Source: a virus. Taken from it: a stretch of DNA of 64,000 nt. Position numbers and translations under genes: made by a program. Below the pieces are notes generated by a model. It was not told the DNA's origin, made no database searches, and saw nothing but the letters and a program-made list of their open reading frames with translations. The stretch lies in the IMG/VR virus record IMGVR_UViG_3300036828_000565, positions 1 to 64,000 of that record; one strand, 5' to 3'. Shown here one piece after another: positions 32,699 to 42,007 of the stretch; position 1 is the stretch's first letter, and each line of letters opens with the position of its first letter.

Positions 32699-33898
32699 AT
32701 GGCATATTTTCCACCAATGATAACCGCCGCCGGATTATCAGTGCCACTGTTCTCTGATATTCAACAGGCTTTAATAGATTCATACCGAACGAGTTATGGT
32801 AGTACCACCTATCTTGGTAATGATTCAGCTGATTATCAATGGATTACTTCCATAGCTTTGAAACTAAACGATAATATGGGTTTATGTCAGTTAGCTTATA
32901 ATTCTAGATCTCCTCTTACAGCAGTTGGTTCAGCTTTAGACTCTCTAGTTAAAATTAATGGAATTGCAAGGTTACCTTCTTCAGCTTCATCGGTTATTTT
33001 AAGTTTAACAGGTACTTCAGGAACTATAATAACTAATGGAGTTATTCAAGATATAATGGGTATCCTTTGGTCATTACCTCAAACAGTAGTAATTGGTGTA
33101 GGTGGGACATTATTAGTGTCAGCTTTATGTCAACAGAGTGGTCCTATATCAGCAAAAGCTAATACTATAACTATTCCTGTAGGTGGATTTACAGCCGGTT
33201 GGACTTCTGTTACAAATCCTAGTCCAGCTATACTTGGGCAACCAATAGAGGCTGACTCATCATTAAGAGCTAGACAATCAATTTCTGTGTCTTTACCATC
33301 AGAGACTAGATTAGCTGCTACTCAAGCCGGCCTTGAACAAGTTGCAGGAGTTACTAGAGTAAATGTTTTAGAGAATCAACTTTCAGTTACAGATTCTTTC
33401 GGCAATCAAGGTCACTCTTTGACATGTGTTGTTGAGGGTGGAGCTGATGTTGATATAGCTACAGCTATTTTTATTAATAGAGGAATTGGTTGTAATACTC
33501 AAGGAGCAACTGTTCCTACAATGACAATTATTCCAGTTACAGATCCTAACTCAGGAAATGTTACTGAAATTGGATTTGTAAGACCTACTAATATTCCAAT
33601 CTACATTCAAATTAATGTTCATAGCTTAAGCTTAGCTTTTACGGTATCTACTCAAGCAGCAATTATAGCAGCCATAGTAAATTATTTGAATGGATTAGAA
33701 ATTGGAGAATTAGTTACTCAATCTGGTTTAATGGCAGCAGCTATGTCAGTTATGCCTAATATTTTACTTCCAATGTATTCTATTAAAGCTCTGTATTTAA
33801 GTACTAGTCCTAGTCCTACTACTAGTACTGACATTCCTCTCACATTTTTCGATGTGGCTTTGGGAATAACCACTAACGTTAATTTGACGGTGGTGTAA
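32699..33898 (+). CDS. Baseplate J-like protein
   Basis: 399 aa, full length for the J/gp6 wedge family. ALDSLVKINGIARLPSSAS, PISAKANTITIPVGGFTAGW and GQPIEADSSLRARQSISVSL are the conserved core; the C-terminal half includes the usual IPVTDPNSGNVTEIGFVRP-like loop. It connects the inner baseplate to peripheral fibres. Confidence 0.88.
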   Translation: MAYFPPMITAAGLSVPLFSDIQQALIDSYRTSYGSTTYLGNDSADYQWITSIALKLNDNMGLCQLAYNSRSPLTAVGSALDSLVKINGIARLPSSASSVILSLTGTSGTIITNGVIQDIMGILWSLPQTVVIGVGGTLLVSALCQQSGPISAKANTITIPVGGFTAGWTSVTNPSPAILGQPIEADSSLRARQSISVSLPSETRLAATQAGLEQVAGVTRVNVLENQLSVTDSFGNQGHSLTCVVEGGADVDIATAIFINRGIGCNTQGATVPTMTIIPVTDPNSGNVTEIGFVRPTNIPIYIQINVHSLSLAFTVSTQAAIIAAIVNYLNGLEIGELVTQSGLMAAAMSVMPNILLPMYSIKALYLSTSPSPTTSTDIPLTFFDVALGITTNVNLTVV

Positions 33899-33899
33899 A

Positions 33900-34484
33900 G
33901 TGGGAACACAACCAACTCAATTATTGCCTACAGGATACTATAATAGTCGATTAACTTCGATGTATAGTAACGCCAATTTATTTCATGATTGGTTATTGTC
34001 TGTTCTAAATATTGCTAACGATATAAGCAATCTTTTGTCTAGTATACAGGGAGCTTTTGATCTAGATTTTGCCATAGGGGCTCAATTAGATATACTTGGC
34101 TTAAACATGGGTGTTAGTAGAATAGTTCCTTTTCAACCCAGTGGTGGAGCTAGTCCGGTATTAGATGATGATACTTATAGATTATTACTTCAAGCTACTA
34201 GAGCTAATAACAATTGGGATGGAACTATTGGAAGCCTTTATCCTATATGGAATCTATTATTCCCAGGTGGTCAAATTACTATTTTAGATAATCAAAATAT
34301 GACAGCTACTATTATTATGACAGGTAGCTTTAGTCTTATTGTTCAAGATTTGATTAATAATGGAATGATAGTTCCAAGACCTCAGGCTGTCAATTATACT
34401 TACGAGTTTGGAAGTACTCCATTCTTTGGGTTTGACCTTAACAATTCCTTTATCGCAGGTTGGGATACGGGTAAATGGAGCTAG
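33900..34484 (+). CDS. Baseplate protein DUF2612, 194 aa, GTG start
   Basis: DUF2612 follows J in this phage group. AQLDILGLNMGVSRIVPFQP, DDTYRLLLQATRANNNWDGT and GMIVPRPQAVNYTYEFGS are typical. The start is GTG at 33900, one base after the J stop. The C-terminus ends in FGFDLNN and GWDTGKW, a common adaptor for fibre attachment. Confidence 0.83.
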   Translation: MGTQPTQLLPTGYYNSRLTSMYSNANLFHDWLLSVLNIANDISNLLSSIQGAFDLDFAIGAQLDILGLNMGVSRIVPFQPSGGASPVLDDDTYRLLLQATRANNNWDGTIGSLYPIWNLLFPGGQITILDNQNMTATIIMTGSFSLIVQDLINNGMIVPRPQAVNYTYEFGSTPFFGFDLNNSFIAGWDTGKWS

Positions 34485-34490
34485 TGAGTT

Positions 34491-35597
34491 ATGGCAGGAT
34501 TAACTAACTTTTTACAGTGGAATCCTAATCAGGTAAATCAAGAAACTGATGCTCAATATCAAGCAGACTCTCAGAGAATAGGGGGTGCTCCTGTTGGCAC
34601 CCCTTTTCCTTCGAGAACAGGTAATAAAGCTCTTTACCAAGTTTCTACAGGTGTCGCTGCTCTGATGCAGATGATGGCTAATAAAGGTTTTAATGTTACT
34701 GATGTTAACTTCGGAAACTTAGCTTCAGTATTATCTGCTATTCAAACTACGGCTGACCAAAAGGCTCCTCTTGTAGTAGTTCCTTATTCTCCTACGGCTT
34801 CATTTCAGGCTAATCTAACATCAACTTTTCAGATGACTTTAAATGGGAACGCTACTAGTTGCTCTATAGGTAATTGGTCAGCTGGTCAGATAATTAGCTT
34901 TATTTTAATTCAGGGTGGTGGAGGAGGCTTTACCTTTCATATTCCAGGGGTTAATATGTGGCCTCCTGTTATTAATGGTACTCCAGGAAGTTCAACTTTA
35001 GTTCAAATTGTTGCTCGTCAAGATCTTTCACTATGGCCTGCTGCGCAATCATTTTTATGGTATAACCCCGTTATACGGGGCCTTGGTGTAGGTCAACTTG
35101 CCGCAAATGTAATCTATATTGGATGGAGTTTAGCTGGTAGATTAAAAGCAACTGTTGATGTTACAGATTTAGGTAATTTTGTTTTTGATTCTCAGCTTAA
35201 TGCTGCTACTGCTCCGTTACAGACAGGAATAAATACTAATACTGCAAATATTGCTTCTAATACTACAAATATTAGTAACAATACTTCAGCTATTAATACG
35301 ATTAATGCTGCTTTAGCTGCTTTTTCAGGATCTCTTACTACTAATGGTTATGTTGCTCTTCGAGTTAATGGTGGAGCTTCATTTTATATTCAATGGGGTA
35401 CAACAGGAGATTTTGACCCAACTATAACAGTTACATTCCCTATTGCTTTTCCGTCTACTTGTGCTGTAGTTATGGGAAATGATATATTTGCTGGAAGTTC
35501 TAGAATTGTAAGTACTGTTAGTTCTAGTAGAACTGGCGTAACTTTTCAGAAGGATGGAACAGGAAACGGAATTCACTGGATTGCTTTAGGTTATTAG
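34491..35597 (+). CDS. Tail fibre, gp53-like C-terminus, 368 aa
   Basis: Follows DUF2612 as expected for a fibre. Residues 1-90 (MAGLTNFLQWNPNQVNQETD, QYQADSQRIGGAP) form the baseplate-binding end. Residues about 245-275 are a Thr/Asn heptad-like stretch (NTNTANIASNTTNISNN). The C-terminal 75 residues (FYIQWGTTGDFDP, ITVTFPIAFPSTCAVVM, HWIALGY) match the gp53-like receptor-binding domain. No signal peptide, unlike the neighbours downstream. Confidence 0.8.
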   Translation: MAGLTNFLQWNPNQVNQETDAQYQADSQRIGGAPVGTPFPSRTGNKALYQVSTGVAALMQMMANKGFNVTDVNFGNLASVLSAIQTTADQKAPLVVVPYSPTASFQANLTSTFQMTLNGNATSCSIGNWSAGQIISFILIQGGGGGFTFHIPGVNMWPPVINGTPGSSTLVQIVARQDLSLWPAAQSFLWYNPVIRGLGVGQLAANVIYIGWSLAGRLKATVDVTDLGNFVFDSQLNAATAPLQTGINTNTANIASNTTNISNNTSAINTINAALAAFSGSLTTNGYVALRVNGGASFYIQWGTTGDFDPTITVTFPIAFPSTCAVVMGNDIFAGSSRIVSTVSSSRTGVTFQKDGTGNGIHWIALGY

Positions 35598-35605
35598 GAG
35601 ATAAT

Positions 35606-37132
35606 ATGAAAAGAGTTCTATCGTTTATTAGTATTATGCTCCTATTTGTTCTACCAATTTTTTCTCAGACTATATTAACTCCTAATATAGGTCTTCAGAT
35701 TCCAGCAGGAGGATCTACTGACTGGAATCTTCCATTAAATTATAACTTCAATCTTATAGATCAAATAATGGGTGGAACAGTCCAGATTTCTGGATTAGGT
35801 TTAGCTCTTACTCCTATATTTGGAGTTGGTTCTCCAAGTAATTCATGTTCGGCTAATAATCAAGGTCAAGAGTATTTTGATAGTACTACCTCTCCATTTC
35901 AAGGATATGTCTGTAATAATTTATCGTGGTCAACCTTTGGAGGTGGAGGAGGAGGCGGTGGTGGTGGTGCGGGTTTTCCATTAGGATTTGTATTTGGTAC
36001 AAGTTCAACAACAGCAAGAACAGCTGTTGCAAGTGATATTAGTTTCTTATTATCTAGCTTAAGTGGATGTACTACATCTGGCTATCTTTATTCTCCAGCG
36101 GGTGGTAACTGCGTTGCTGGGGGAACTGGTGGAAGTAGTGCTTTTAATACTATAACTTCTGGAGTAAATAACTCAGCTGCTATGGTTGTTGGTTCAGGCG
36201 CTACATTTACGGCTACTGGAACAGGTACAATTGTAGCTACTAGTTTACCTTATAGTGGATTGACTGGTACAGTTCCAATATGGAATCAAAATACTACTGG
36301 TGATGCAGCAACAGCTGATGCTTTGTCTGGTGTTCCTACTACTTGTTCAGCCGGCCAAGTTCCAATTGGTATCTTACCTAATGGTAATGCTACAGGTTGC
36401 TTTAATCCATCAGGTACTGCTTCAGGAACTACCGGTAATTATGGCCTTTTTGTTTCTGGATCAGCTATTGGTAATGGTCACCTTGATTATGGTATAACAA
36501 CTGCAGCAACTAATACTAGTACAGTTCCATTCCAGATAAATGATGGTTCTGGTACAGGTGGAACATTTACTAGTTATGCTGGATCTGCTCCAACTGGTTT
36601 AGCCGGTCTATCAAGACTTTATATGTCTAGTACGACTAATCAGTTCATGGTAAACATGAATAATACTGGTCAAGCTTATTTAGCATCTGTATTAACTCCT
36701 GCTGCTGCGGGCGACTGCGCTATCTTTGATACCGATGGAATTAGACTCAAAGATTCGGGGGTTGCTGGTTGTTCTTCTGGTGGGGGTGGTACGCCAGGAA
36801 CTCCATCACATACAGGTGATGCAGGAGCAGGTACAGGGGGCTCACTTGTTATAACGTTTGCGACTGGAGCTAATGATAATAGAGGTTACGTAAATTTAAC
36901 AACCGGCAATGCACCTGCAGCTAATTCAGGAATCATTACAATTACATTTGGTGGTACACATGCAACTGCACCTGGTTGTGGTGTAGCACCTTCATCAACA
37001 TTAGCACAAAATTTAAGTGGTGGAGTTTTCGTACCGGCAAGTTCTGTGACAACAACAGCATTTGTTATTACAGGTACAGCTGCGTTACCGGCTAATACTA
37101 CTGGTTATCAGTGGTTCTACTGGTGTGAGTAA
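35606..37132 (+). CDS. Fibre-like protein with Sec signal peptide, 508 aa
   Basis: MKRVLSFISIMLLFVLPIFS then Q is a clear signal peptide. The following STDWNLPLNYNFNLIDQIMG is a motif seen at the start of many phage fibre-like proteins from environmental data. A poly-Gly linker (about residues 113-121) leads into Ser/Thr/Gly-rich repeats and a C-terminal beta domain with two cysteines. It follows the gp53-like fibre by 8 bases with GGAGATAAT as ribosome site. Function uncertain. Confidence 0.65.
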   Translation: MKRVLSFISIMLLFVLPIFSQTILTPNIGLQIPAGGSTDWNLPLNYNFNLIDQIMGGTVQISGLGLALTPIFGVGSPSNSCSANNQGQEYFDSTTSPFQGYVCNNLSWSTFGGGGGGGGGGAGFPLGFVFGTSSTTARTAVASDISFLLSSLSGCTTSGYLYSPAGGNCVAGGTGGSSAFNTITSGVNNSAAMVVGSGATFTATGTGTIVATSLPYSGLTGTVPIWNQNTTGDAATADALSGVPTTCSAGQVPIGILPNGNATGCFNPSGTASGTTGNYGLFVSGSAIGNGHLDYGITTAATNTSTVPFQINDGSGTGGTFTSYAGSAPTGLAGLSRLYMSSTTNQFMVNMNNTGQAYLASVLTPAAAGDCAIFDTDGIRLKDSGVAGCSSGGGGTPGTPSHTGDAGAGTGGSLVITFATGANDNRGYVNLTTGNAPAANSGIITITFGGTHATAPGCGVAPSSTLAQNLSGGVFVPASSVTTTAFVITGTAALPANTTGYQWFYWCE

Positions 37133-37137
37133 AGCTA

Positions 37138-38289
37138 ATGAAAAAATTTCTTAAATCTTTCATTCTATTATTCTGTAGCACGGCTTTAGCCCAAGCTACG
37201 AACCCGGTATACTCACCTGGTACTAGTTCATTTACTGGAAGCGTTACTGTGGGTATATCTAATTCTACGAGTGGTTCAGTATTCTTTTGTACTACCGATG
37301 GATCAACTCCAGATATTTCTTCATCACAGATAGCCGGTAGTATTACTTTACATGCTACAACTACTTTAAAATGTATAGCGGCTGTAATTGGAATTAATCA
37401 AAAAAATGGTCAGAATCATGTACCTTCGGCTAATAATTATTGGAAGTATCCTCCTGTTTGTTATGGTACTGGCCCCTATACAACAACAGGAGCAGGTTGT
37501 GCGGCTGATGATCCGGGTGGCACAGGTATACCTTTAGATTCTACTTATAATCTTACTTCTTCTCCTTCTTTATCTGGTCAATCGATATTATTTGGAGAAA
37601 CAAGTCAACCAAATCATCAAACTAATATTTTATTTGCGCTTAAGTCTTCTTTTGGTGGTTGTGATGGTTGTACTCAATTCTTAGAGACTCATGATTATTA
37701 TTGGCCTACTAATAGTAACGCATCTGCTGATGAAGATGACATGTATAGTTTTGATGTTACAGACAATATACGTTTTATGGCAGGTGGTCAGTACTGTCAC
37801 ACGGGTTGTCCAGGTGGTACAGCTGGTTGGGATTATGGTGGAAATAGTAACGTTTCTTGGACTAATAGCGGTGTAACGGCTGGTGGTACTCGTGGAGTAT
37901 GGCATCACTTTCAAAGATACATGTACACTATAGCTAGTGAAATTACTAGCAAACCATGTTCTTCTTCAGGTGCTTGGCCTTATATCTATATTAAGTATCT
38001 AGCTATTGACGGAACAGCTTATAATAATAGTGGTCCTGGTTGGAAATTTTGTGCTAATGCTTTACCTGGTGGATGGGGAAGATTAGCTGGTTATCAAGCT
38101 CAGATTGATATTGCTTCTCATACTACTTCTGTTGGTGGTAGTCAAAATTGGGACAATGTTACTTTCTTAGCAACTTACCCTCCTTCTTCTGTAATAACAG
38201 CTACTTATACTTTAGGTGGAGCAACACCAACTCCTCAAGATTCTTTTAGTGGAAAGGGTGGTCTTTCGGGTCACGTGATTGTAAATTAA
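37138..38289 (+). CDS. Secreted protein with chitobiase C-terminal-like domain, 383 aa
   Basis: Signal peptide MKKFLKSFILLFCSTALAQA. Residues 22-95 (NPVYSPGTSSFTGSVTVGIS, VFFCTTDGSTPD, TLHATTTLKCIA) match the CHB_HEX_C-type sandwich often attached to carbohydrate-active enzymes. The rest has paired cysteines (FGGCDGCTQF, QYCHTGCPGG) and aromatic residues and could be a lectin-like fold. Unlikely to be a simple structural fibre; possibly a sugar-binding receptor protein. Confidence 0.62.
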   Translation: MKKFLKSFILLFCSTALAQATNPVYSPGTSSFTGSVTVGISNSTSGSVFFCTTDGSTPDISSSQIAGSITLHATTTLKCIAAVIGINQKNGQNHVPSANNYWKYPPVCYGTGPYTTTGAGCAADDPGGTGIPLDSTYNLTSSPSLSGQSILFGETSQPNHQTNILFALKSSFGGCDGCTQFLETHDYYWPTNSNASADEDDMYSFDVTDNIRFMAGGQYCHTGCPGGTAGWDYGGNSNVSWTNSGVTAGGTRGVWHHFQRYMYTIASEITSKPCSSSGAWPYIYIKYLAIDGTAYNNSGPGWKFCANALPGGWGRLAGYQAQIDIASHTTSVGGSQNWDNVTFLATYPPSSVITATYTLGGATPTPQDSFSGKGGLSGHVIVN

Positions 38290-38300
38290 GGAAGTTAAAG

Positions 38301-38942
38301 ATGCACAAAGGTTTGTTGTTCCTCCCTCTCTGTGCAGTATTCGTGGCGCATGCTCAGATTCATTCGATTGATTGGACTATCGGTGCCTCACATTCTCCGG
38401 TTTGTGTAAGCAGCGGTACTCAGCCCATGTTACCATGCGTTAAGAGTTATGTCATAACCGATCTAACGATCAACTCCGAGACCTGTATGGTAGCTGCGCC
38501 AACGTTAACGTGTATACAGACTGGCGTGACGTGGACTGGTACACATAAGTTTTCGGCGGTTGCTGCTGGTCTTGATACACATGGTAACGCGGCTAATTCA
38601 TCGGCTACGCCTGCGGTGAGTATCTCAATCAATGTGCTAATAGTTAACACTGTCACCGGAATGGTAGCGACGCGAACTTCTACCACGGTCACAGCTAAGT
38701 GGACAAGCGATGGCAACCCTAAGTTACCATTCTGCAATGGCGCGATATATCCGTGCGTGCACGGCATCATTGGCAAAGACCTAACAAATGGCACCCACGA
38801 AACACACGTTGCGCCAACAGCACTCAAGGTATCGTGGAAAGAGTCAAACACCAGAGGTCATCGCATCGGAGTGTCAGTTGCTGTTGCAACCACACCCACC
38901 AGTTATGTCTATAGTAAATGGGCGGTATATACGCTACAGTGA
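38301..38942 (+). CDS. Secreted Ig/fibronectin-like protein, 213 aa
   Basis: Signal peptide MHKGLLFLPLCAVFVAHAQ. The mature part is beta-rich with paired cysteines (PVCVSSGTQPMLPC, MVAAPTLTCIQTGVTW) and looks like two tandem Ig or fibronectin-type domains. Base composition is visibly richer in G and C than in the genes before it, hinting at recent acquisition. Last gene of the fibre group; intergenic element copy 2 follows. Confidence 0.58.
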   Translation: MHKGLLFLPLCAVFVAHAQIHSIDWTIGASHSPVCVSSGTQPMLPCVKSYVITDLTINSETCMVAAPTLTCIQTGVTWTGTHKFSAVAAGLDTHGNAANSSATPAVSISINVLIVNTVTGMVATRTSTTVTAKWTSDGNPKLPFCNGAIYPCVHGIIGKDLTNGTHETHVAPTALKVSWKESNTRGHRIGVSVAVATTPTSYVYSKWAVYTLQ

Positions 38943-38971
38943 CTGTAAATTAAGTTGCCATAATTCTTGAG

Positions 38972-39100
38972 AAAAGATGCAAAATTTCTATTGATATTTA
39001 TATTGCCAAATGTTGCACAAATGTCCTGGAGATAACCCCGGCATTCACCAGAGATAACCTAGGGTTATATGATTTTATCATTTGGTACGTATATTTTTAA
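38972..39100 (+). repeat. Intergenic element copy 2
   Basis: AAAAGATGCAAA, then TTGATATTTATATT, TGTTGC, units CCTGGAGATAACCCCGG and CCAGAGATAACCTAGG, and GGTACGTATAT. Motif order matches copies 1 and 3. Its right end overlaps the last codons of the minus gene at 39078. Confidence 0.72.
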
Positions 39101-39302
39101 CTTGATTCTTTATACAAGATGAAGTTATCATATCATGAATCTTTCTATAGTAATCAATTTCAGCCCACTTAATAGTGATTGGTGAAGTTGAGGGATGGTA
39201 GCCGGCAGGACATTGAGGTATTAGTCTTATTCCTTTGCATTCTGGCTTTGTATCACATTGGATCGTAATGACAGGTTGTGGTGGCGGTGGTAGTGCGTTC
39301 AT
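39078..39302 (-). CDS. Hypothetical protein, 74 aa
   Basis: ATG at 39302 after TAGGATAA. Pro-rich start (MNALPPPPQPVITI), three closely placed cysteines (CDTKPEC, PQC) and a basic C-terminus. It lies alone on the minus strand between two plus genes, divergent from 39331. No family recognised. Confidence 0.45.
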   Translation of the reverse strand: MNALPPPPQPVITIQCDTKPECKGIRLIPQCPAGYHPSTSPITIKWAEIDYYRKIHDMITSSCIKNQVKNIRTK

Positions 39303-39330
39303 AAAATTATCCTAGTTAAGTGGGTGTAAG

Positions 39331-39822
39331 ATGTTGCCATTCGATACTGACCGAATACTATTAAAGATTCTTCAAGTTTCCCAGATAAATATGCGTCTGC
39401 AGATTGTGCAGGTAGCAGAAATTCGCGTTACTAATTGTCTTCTTCGTCGGCTCTTGAAAGAGATAGAGCCTCAACCCGTCACCGGATTCAAATTCGAGGA
39501 TATTACTATGCTGCCTTTTGCCCCAGGATCTTCGCCTATCATCACCATCACTCCACAGCCTCTCGGTGTTCTACTGACCCAGGGGGCACCTACTACTGTC
39601 AGTTCTGACCCGGTGAATTATCCAGTTTCGGTTGACTCTACCGGTTTGATTGCTACTATTGACATCCCGACCACGGCAACAGTGGGTGCACCAGCAGCTA
39701 CTCTAACCACTAGCTATACCAATGAGGATGGAAAGGTAGCAACATCAACATCGCAGCCTTTTGGACCTATTGTGGCAGCAGTTACAGATGTAACTGGATT
39801 CACTTTTGAGCAGACTACATAA
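39331..39822 (+). CDS. Ig-like domain protein, 163 aa
   Basis: Residues 1-60 are helical (RILLKILQVSQINMRLQIVQ). Residues 68-150 form a bacterial Ig-like sandwich (ITITPQPLGVLLTQGAPTTV, TIDIPTTATVGAPAATLTTS). No signal peptide. The C-terminus repeats VTGFTFE, which also occurs near residue 50 as VTGFKFE. Last plus gene before the bidirectional terminator; possibly a minor virion or surface-display protein. Confidence 0.58.
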   Translation: MLPFDTDRILLKILQVSQINMRLQIVQVAEIRVTNCLLRRLLKEIEPQPVTGFKFEDITMLPFAPGSSPIITITPQPLGVLLTQGAPTTVSSDPVNYPVSVDSTGLIATIDIPTTATVGAPAATLTTSYTNEDGKVATSTSQPFGPIVAAVTDVTGFTFEQTT

Positions 39823-39831
39823 ATAAGATAT

Positions 39832-39855
39832 GGGCCAACTTAAATAAGTTGGCCC
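39832..39855. terminator. Bidirectional terminator between late and early modules
   Basis: GGGCCAACTT (39832-39841) and AAGTTGGCCC (39846-39855) form a perfect 10-bp stem with a 4-base loop, located between the convergent genes ending at 39822 (+) and 39862 (-). Short T/A runs on each side support use in both directions. Confidence 0.85.
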
Positions 39856-39861
39856 TAAAGT

Positions 39862-40155
39862 TTATCTGATATCATAAGTCAATTCACAGTTATGATAGAC
39901 CACTTTGGTCTTTGGCCTTTCTGGATCAGGGTCTATTATAGTTGTATCATGCTTAGCGTCACAAACAGCCGTGACATTTCCTTTGGAACTATGATCAATA
40001 TCTAACTTTATCTTGCCTGAGCTAAGTTTAGTTACTTTGGGTTTTTGTCGATCGTTTGCATTAGCACTGTTAAGTTGAGCAAACGCTCTTGATACTGGTC
40101 TACCGTATTGAGCAACCCACATTATCAAGGCTATGAATCCAATAAATTTAAGCAT
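39862..40155 (-). CDS. Exported small protein, 97 aa
   Basis: The N-terminus MLKFIGFIALIMWVAQYGRP to about FAQ at residue 27 reads as a signal peptide or anchor. The mature part is basic, with two cysteines (TAVCDAKHD, YHNCELTYD) that could form a disulfide in the periplasm. It overlaps the start-proximal gene upstream by 8 bases and is the last gene of the metabolic operon. Function unknown. Confidence 0.55.
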   Translation of the reverse strand: MLKFIGFIALIMWVAQYGRPVSRAFAQLNSANANDRQKPKVTKLSSGKIKLDIDHSSKGNVTAVCDAKHDTTIIDPDPERPKTKVVYHNCELTYDIR

Positions 40156-40579
40156 AAATTTTCTCCAATCTAGTTAGTTCATTAGGCCTGGACAATATTC
40201 CTTTGATATCTGGAGGGATATAGTCCGGGCCTTTTGGTGTCTTTGTACCGTATTTCTGACCATCAACTGCTTTAACAGCTGTTTTGCTCATGTTGCTTCT
40301 GTGAACTTCAATAAAGATACGTTCTATAGGAATACCATAAGAAACACAAGTACCTATAACAACATAAATAAGATCAGCTGCACCATCTGCAATTTCTTCT
40401 AAACTTCCTTCTTCTATCCCTTTAAGCATCTCTGCGCACTCTTCTAGTATTAATTCACTTCTTAATAGTTTAATAGAATCAGGAGGAATGCTAGGATAGT
40501 TAGAAATCATGTGACCGTATTTTTCATGAAAGTCTTTTAACATCTGTTCAAAGTTCAAAGATAATGTTTTCGTGTTCAC
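40148..40579 (-). CDS. MazG-like nucleotide pyrophosphohydrolase, 143 aa
   Basis: All-alpha NTP pyrophosphohydrolase: ELILEECAEMLKGI and EEIADGAADLIYVVIG supply the EExxE and ExxD metal-binding motifs, followed by EVHRSNMSK. GTG start at 40579 after AAGGAG. These enzymes hydrolyse NTPs or dNTPs to monophosphates. Next to a probable hydroxymethylase and glycosyltransferase, it could serve as a dCTPase, removing unmodified dCTP as T4 gp56 does; that substrate is inferred from context only. Confidence 0.78.
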   Translation of the reverse strand: MNTKTLSLNFEQMLKDFHEKYGHMISNYPSIPPDSIKLLRSELILEECAEMLKGIEEGSLEEIADGAADLIYVVIGTCVSYGIPIERIFIEVHRSNMSKTAVKAVDGQKYGTKTPKGPDYIPPDIKGILSRPNELTRLEKIYA

Positions 40580-41003
40580 TTCTACTCCTTTCCATAAGAT
40601 GTCTAATTGATTCTACGCCGTGTCCTTTAGAGAAATAAGGACCTTTAAATAAAGGTATAGAATCCTTATCTTTATCTACTCTAAATGTTGAGAGTTGTGT
40701 GGTACTTAAAACAGCAGTCATCTTAATATCTGGATAGTAAATAACATATAGAACTAAAGCGTATCTTGATATTCGTTTACAGACTTCATATTGACGAATA
40801 TCGTTTATAGCTTCCCAGGGAAAACAACATGTTTCATCTGCCCCAGTCCCTATTTTGGTTTCATAGAATGTTACAAAACTATGTTTAATGTGCATGTTAT
40901 CTGGAAGACCTAACATTACTTTATCGCTAATCTTAATGATCTTCCCACCAATTTCTTTTCTAAGCTTTGAAGCAAGTAACCCACTGAATGTTGATTCTTT
41001 CAT
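40548..41003 (-). CDS. Putative PD-(D/E)XK nuclease, 151 aa
   Basis: The first 52 residues follow the VRR-NUC/Hjc-like pattern: a helix (TFSGLLASKLRKEIG), GLPDN with D35, then a strand with E48-T-K50 (FYETKIG). This is a resolvase or flap-type nuclease signature. The rest is less typical. ATGA overlap with the glycosyltransferase candidate upstream. It may process replication intermediates; activity not proven. Confidence 0.55.
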   Translation of the reverse strand: MKESTFSGLLASKLRKEIGGKIIKISDKVMLGLPDNMHIKHSFVTFYETKIGTGADETCCFPWEAINDIRQYEVCKRISRYALVLYVIYYPDIKMTAVLSTTQLSTFRVDKDKDSIPLFKGPYFSKGHGVESIRHLMERSRSEHENIIFEL

Positions 41004-42007
41004 TCAATCAACCTTTCTATGGTAGATATCACTTCTTCCTTGCTAGAGAGATGACTCTCCAGCCATTCTCTTTGAGCTACGACTCTCTCCTCATATTCTT
41101 GAGGCCCCGCCAGAGATTCGAAATCACTAGAACTACCTCTATATGCTTCACCCATTAAGGAGGCGTCTCTAAAATCTGAATAGATTATCGTTTCAGCCCA
41201 CGCTGCATTTAGGTACCTTGTTCTCCACCACCCCGACCCAGCTGAAGGATATCCACAAGATAGGATACCAAAACTATCTGCGAATAATTGAATAGTTTGA
41301 GACTCATTTAGAACAAAACCATCACCCATTCTTTTATTTCCAACATAGGAAACAGGAAACTCAAATCCTTGTTTGTTGACCCATCTAGAGTGATCAGAGA
41401 GGGCTGCCATGATCCACCGTTTTTTCTTATTGTAAAATGTTGGAATGTCGATAGTTGGATACTTGACCCAACTTGATGGATCAACAGTATATAGGGTGGC
41501 ATTATAGTTTTCTCTCATTAAAAATTCATGATCTCCCCAAGAAAACATTGGGGCTAATACAGGAGCATTGTTTCCGGCTAGTGCTATAGACACCATTAAG
41601 GAAAGACTGTTATAAGTACTTTCTATAGCTTCTGGACTACATTTAAAGTTCCTATAATCGAGATACTTTTCCCATCTTTCAAGAGTGTATCTTACCGAAG
41701 GACCGAAGTTACAGAAACTCCAGTCGTCAGCAAAAACAGCAAATTTTCCTTGCATTTGATCCATAGCATAATGAGTCTCTGGCACTAAACCCGCTGATAT
41801 CGAACTTAAAGGAGCAACTCCTAGGAATGCGTATCTGTATTTCCAGGTTAAATCTTCTCCTATTATTACTTTCCTTCTTTCTACATCATATCCCATATCT
41901 TTTAAGATATCCTCTAGAACATAGGCGAACGTCACGTAGTCACCTTGAATCCTAGTACTACCTGATGTTCGAGTGGTATAGCCAGATATTAAGATCTTAT
42001 GCTTCAT
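41000..42007 (-). CDS. GT-B-like glycosyltransferase candidate, 335 aa
   Basis: No close family is recognised with certainty. The layout is two Rossmann-like halves: KILISGYTTRTSG, EDILKDMGYDVERRKVII and a YAFLGVAPLSS strand in the first, and YVGNKRMGDGF, SFGILSCGYPSAGSGWWRTR and AWAETIIYSDFRDASLMGEA in the second. The second half recalls the donor-binding end of phage DNA glucosyltransferases such as T4 beta-GT, where a conserved Arg/Glu region binds UDP-sugar. It lies in an operon with a dCMP-hydroxymethylase-like enzyme and nucleotide kinase, so a DNA-modifying role is the best guess. Confidence 0.5.
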   Translation of the reverse strand: MKHKILISGYTTRTSGSTRIQGDYVTFAYVLEDILKDMGYDVERRKVIIGEDLTWKYRYAFLGVAPLSSISAGLVPETHYAMDQMQGKFAVFADDWSFCNFGPSVRYTLERWEKYLDYRNFKCSPEAIESTYNSLSLMVSIALAGNNAPVLAPMFSWGDHEFLMRENYNATLYTVDPSSWVKYPTIDIPTFYNKKKRWIMAALSDHSRWVNKQGFEFPVSYVGNKRMGDGFVLNESQTIQLFADSFGILSCGYPSAGSGWWRTRYLNAAWAETIIYSDFRDASLMGEAYRGSSSDFESLAGPQEYEERVVAQREWLESHLSSKEEVISTIERLIE

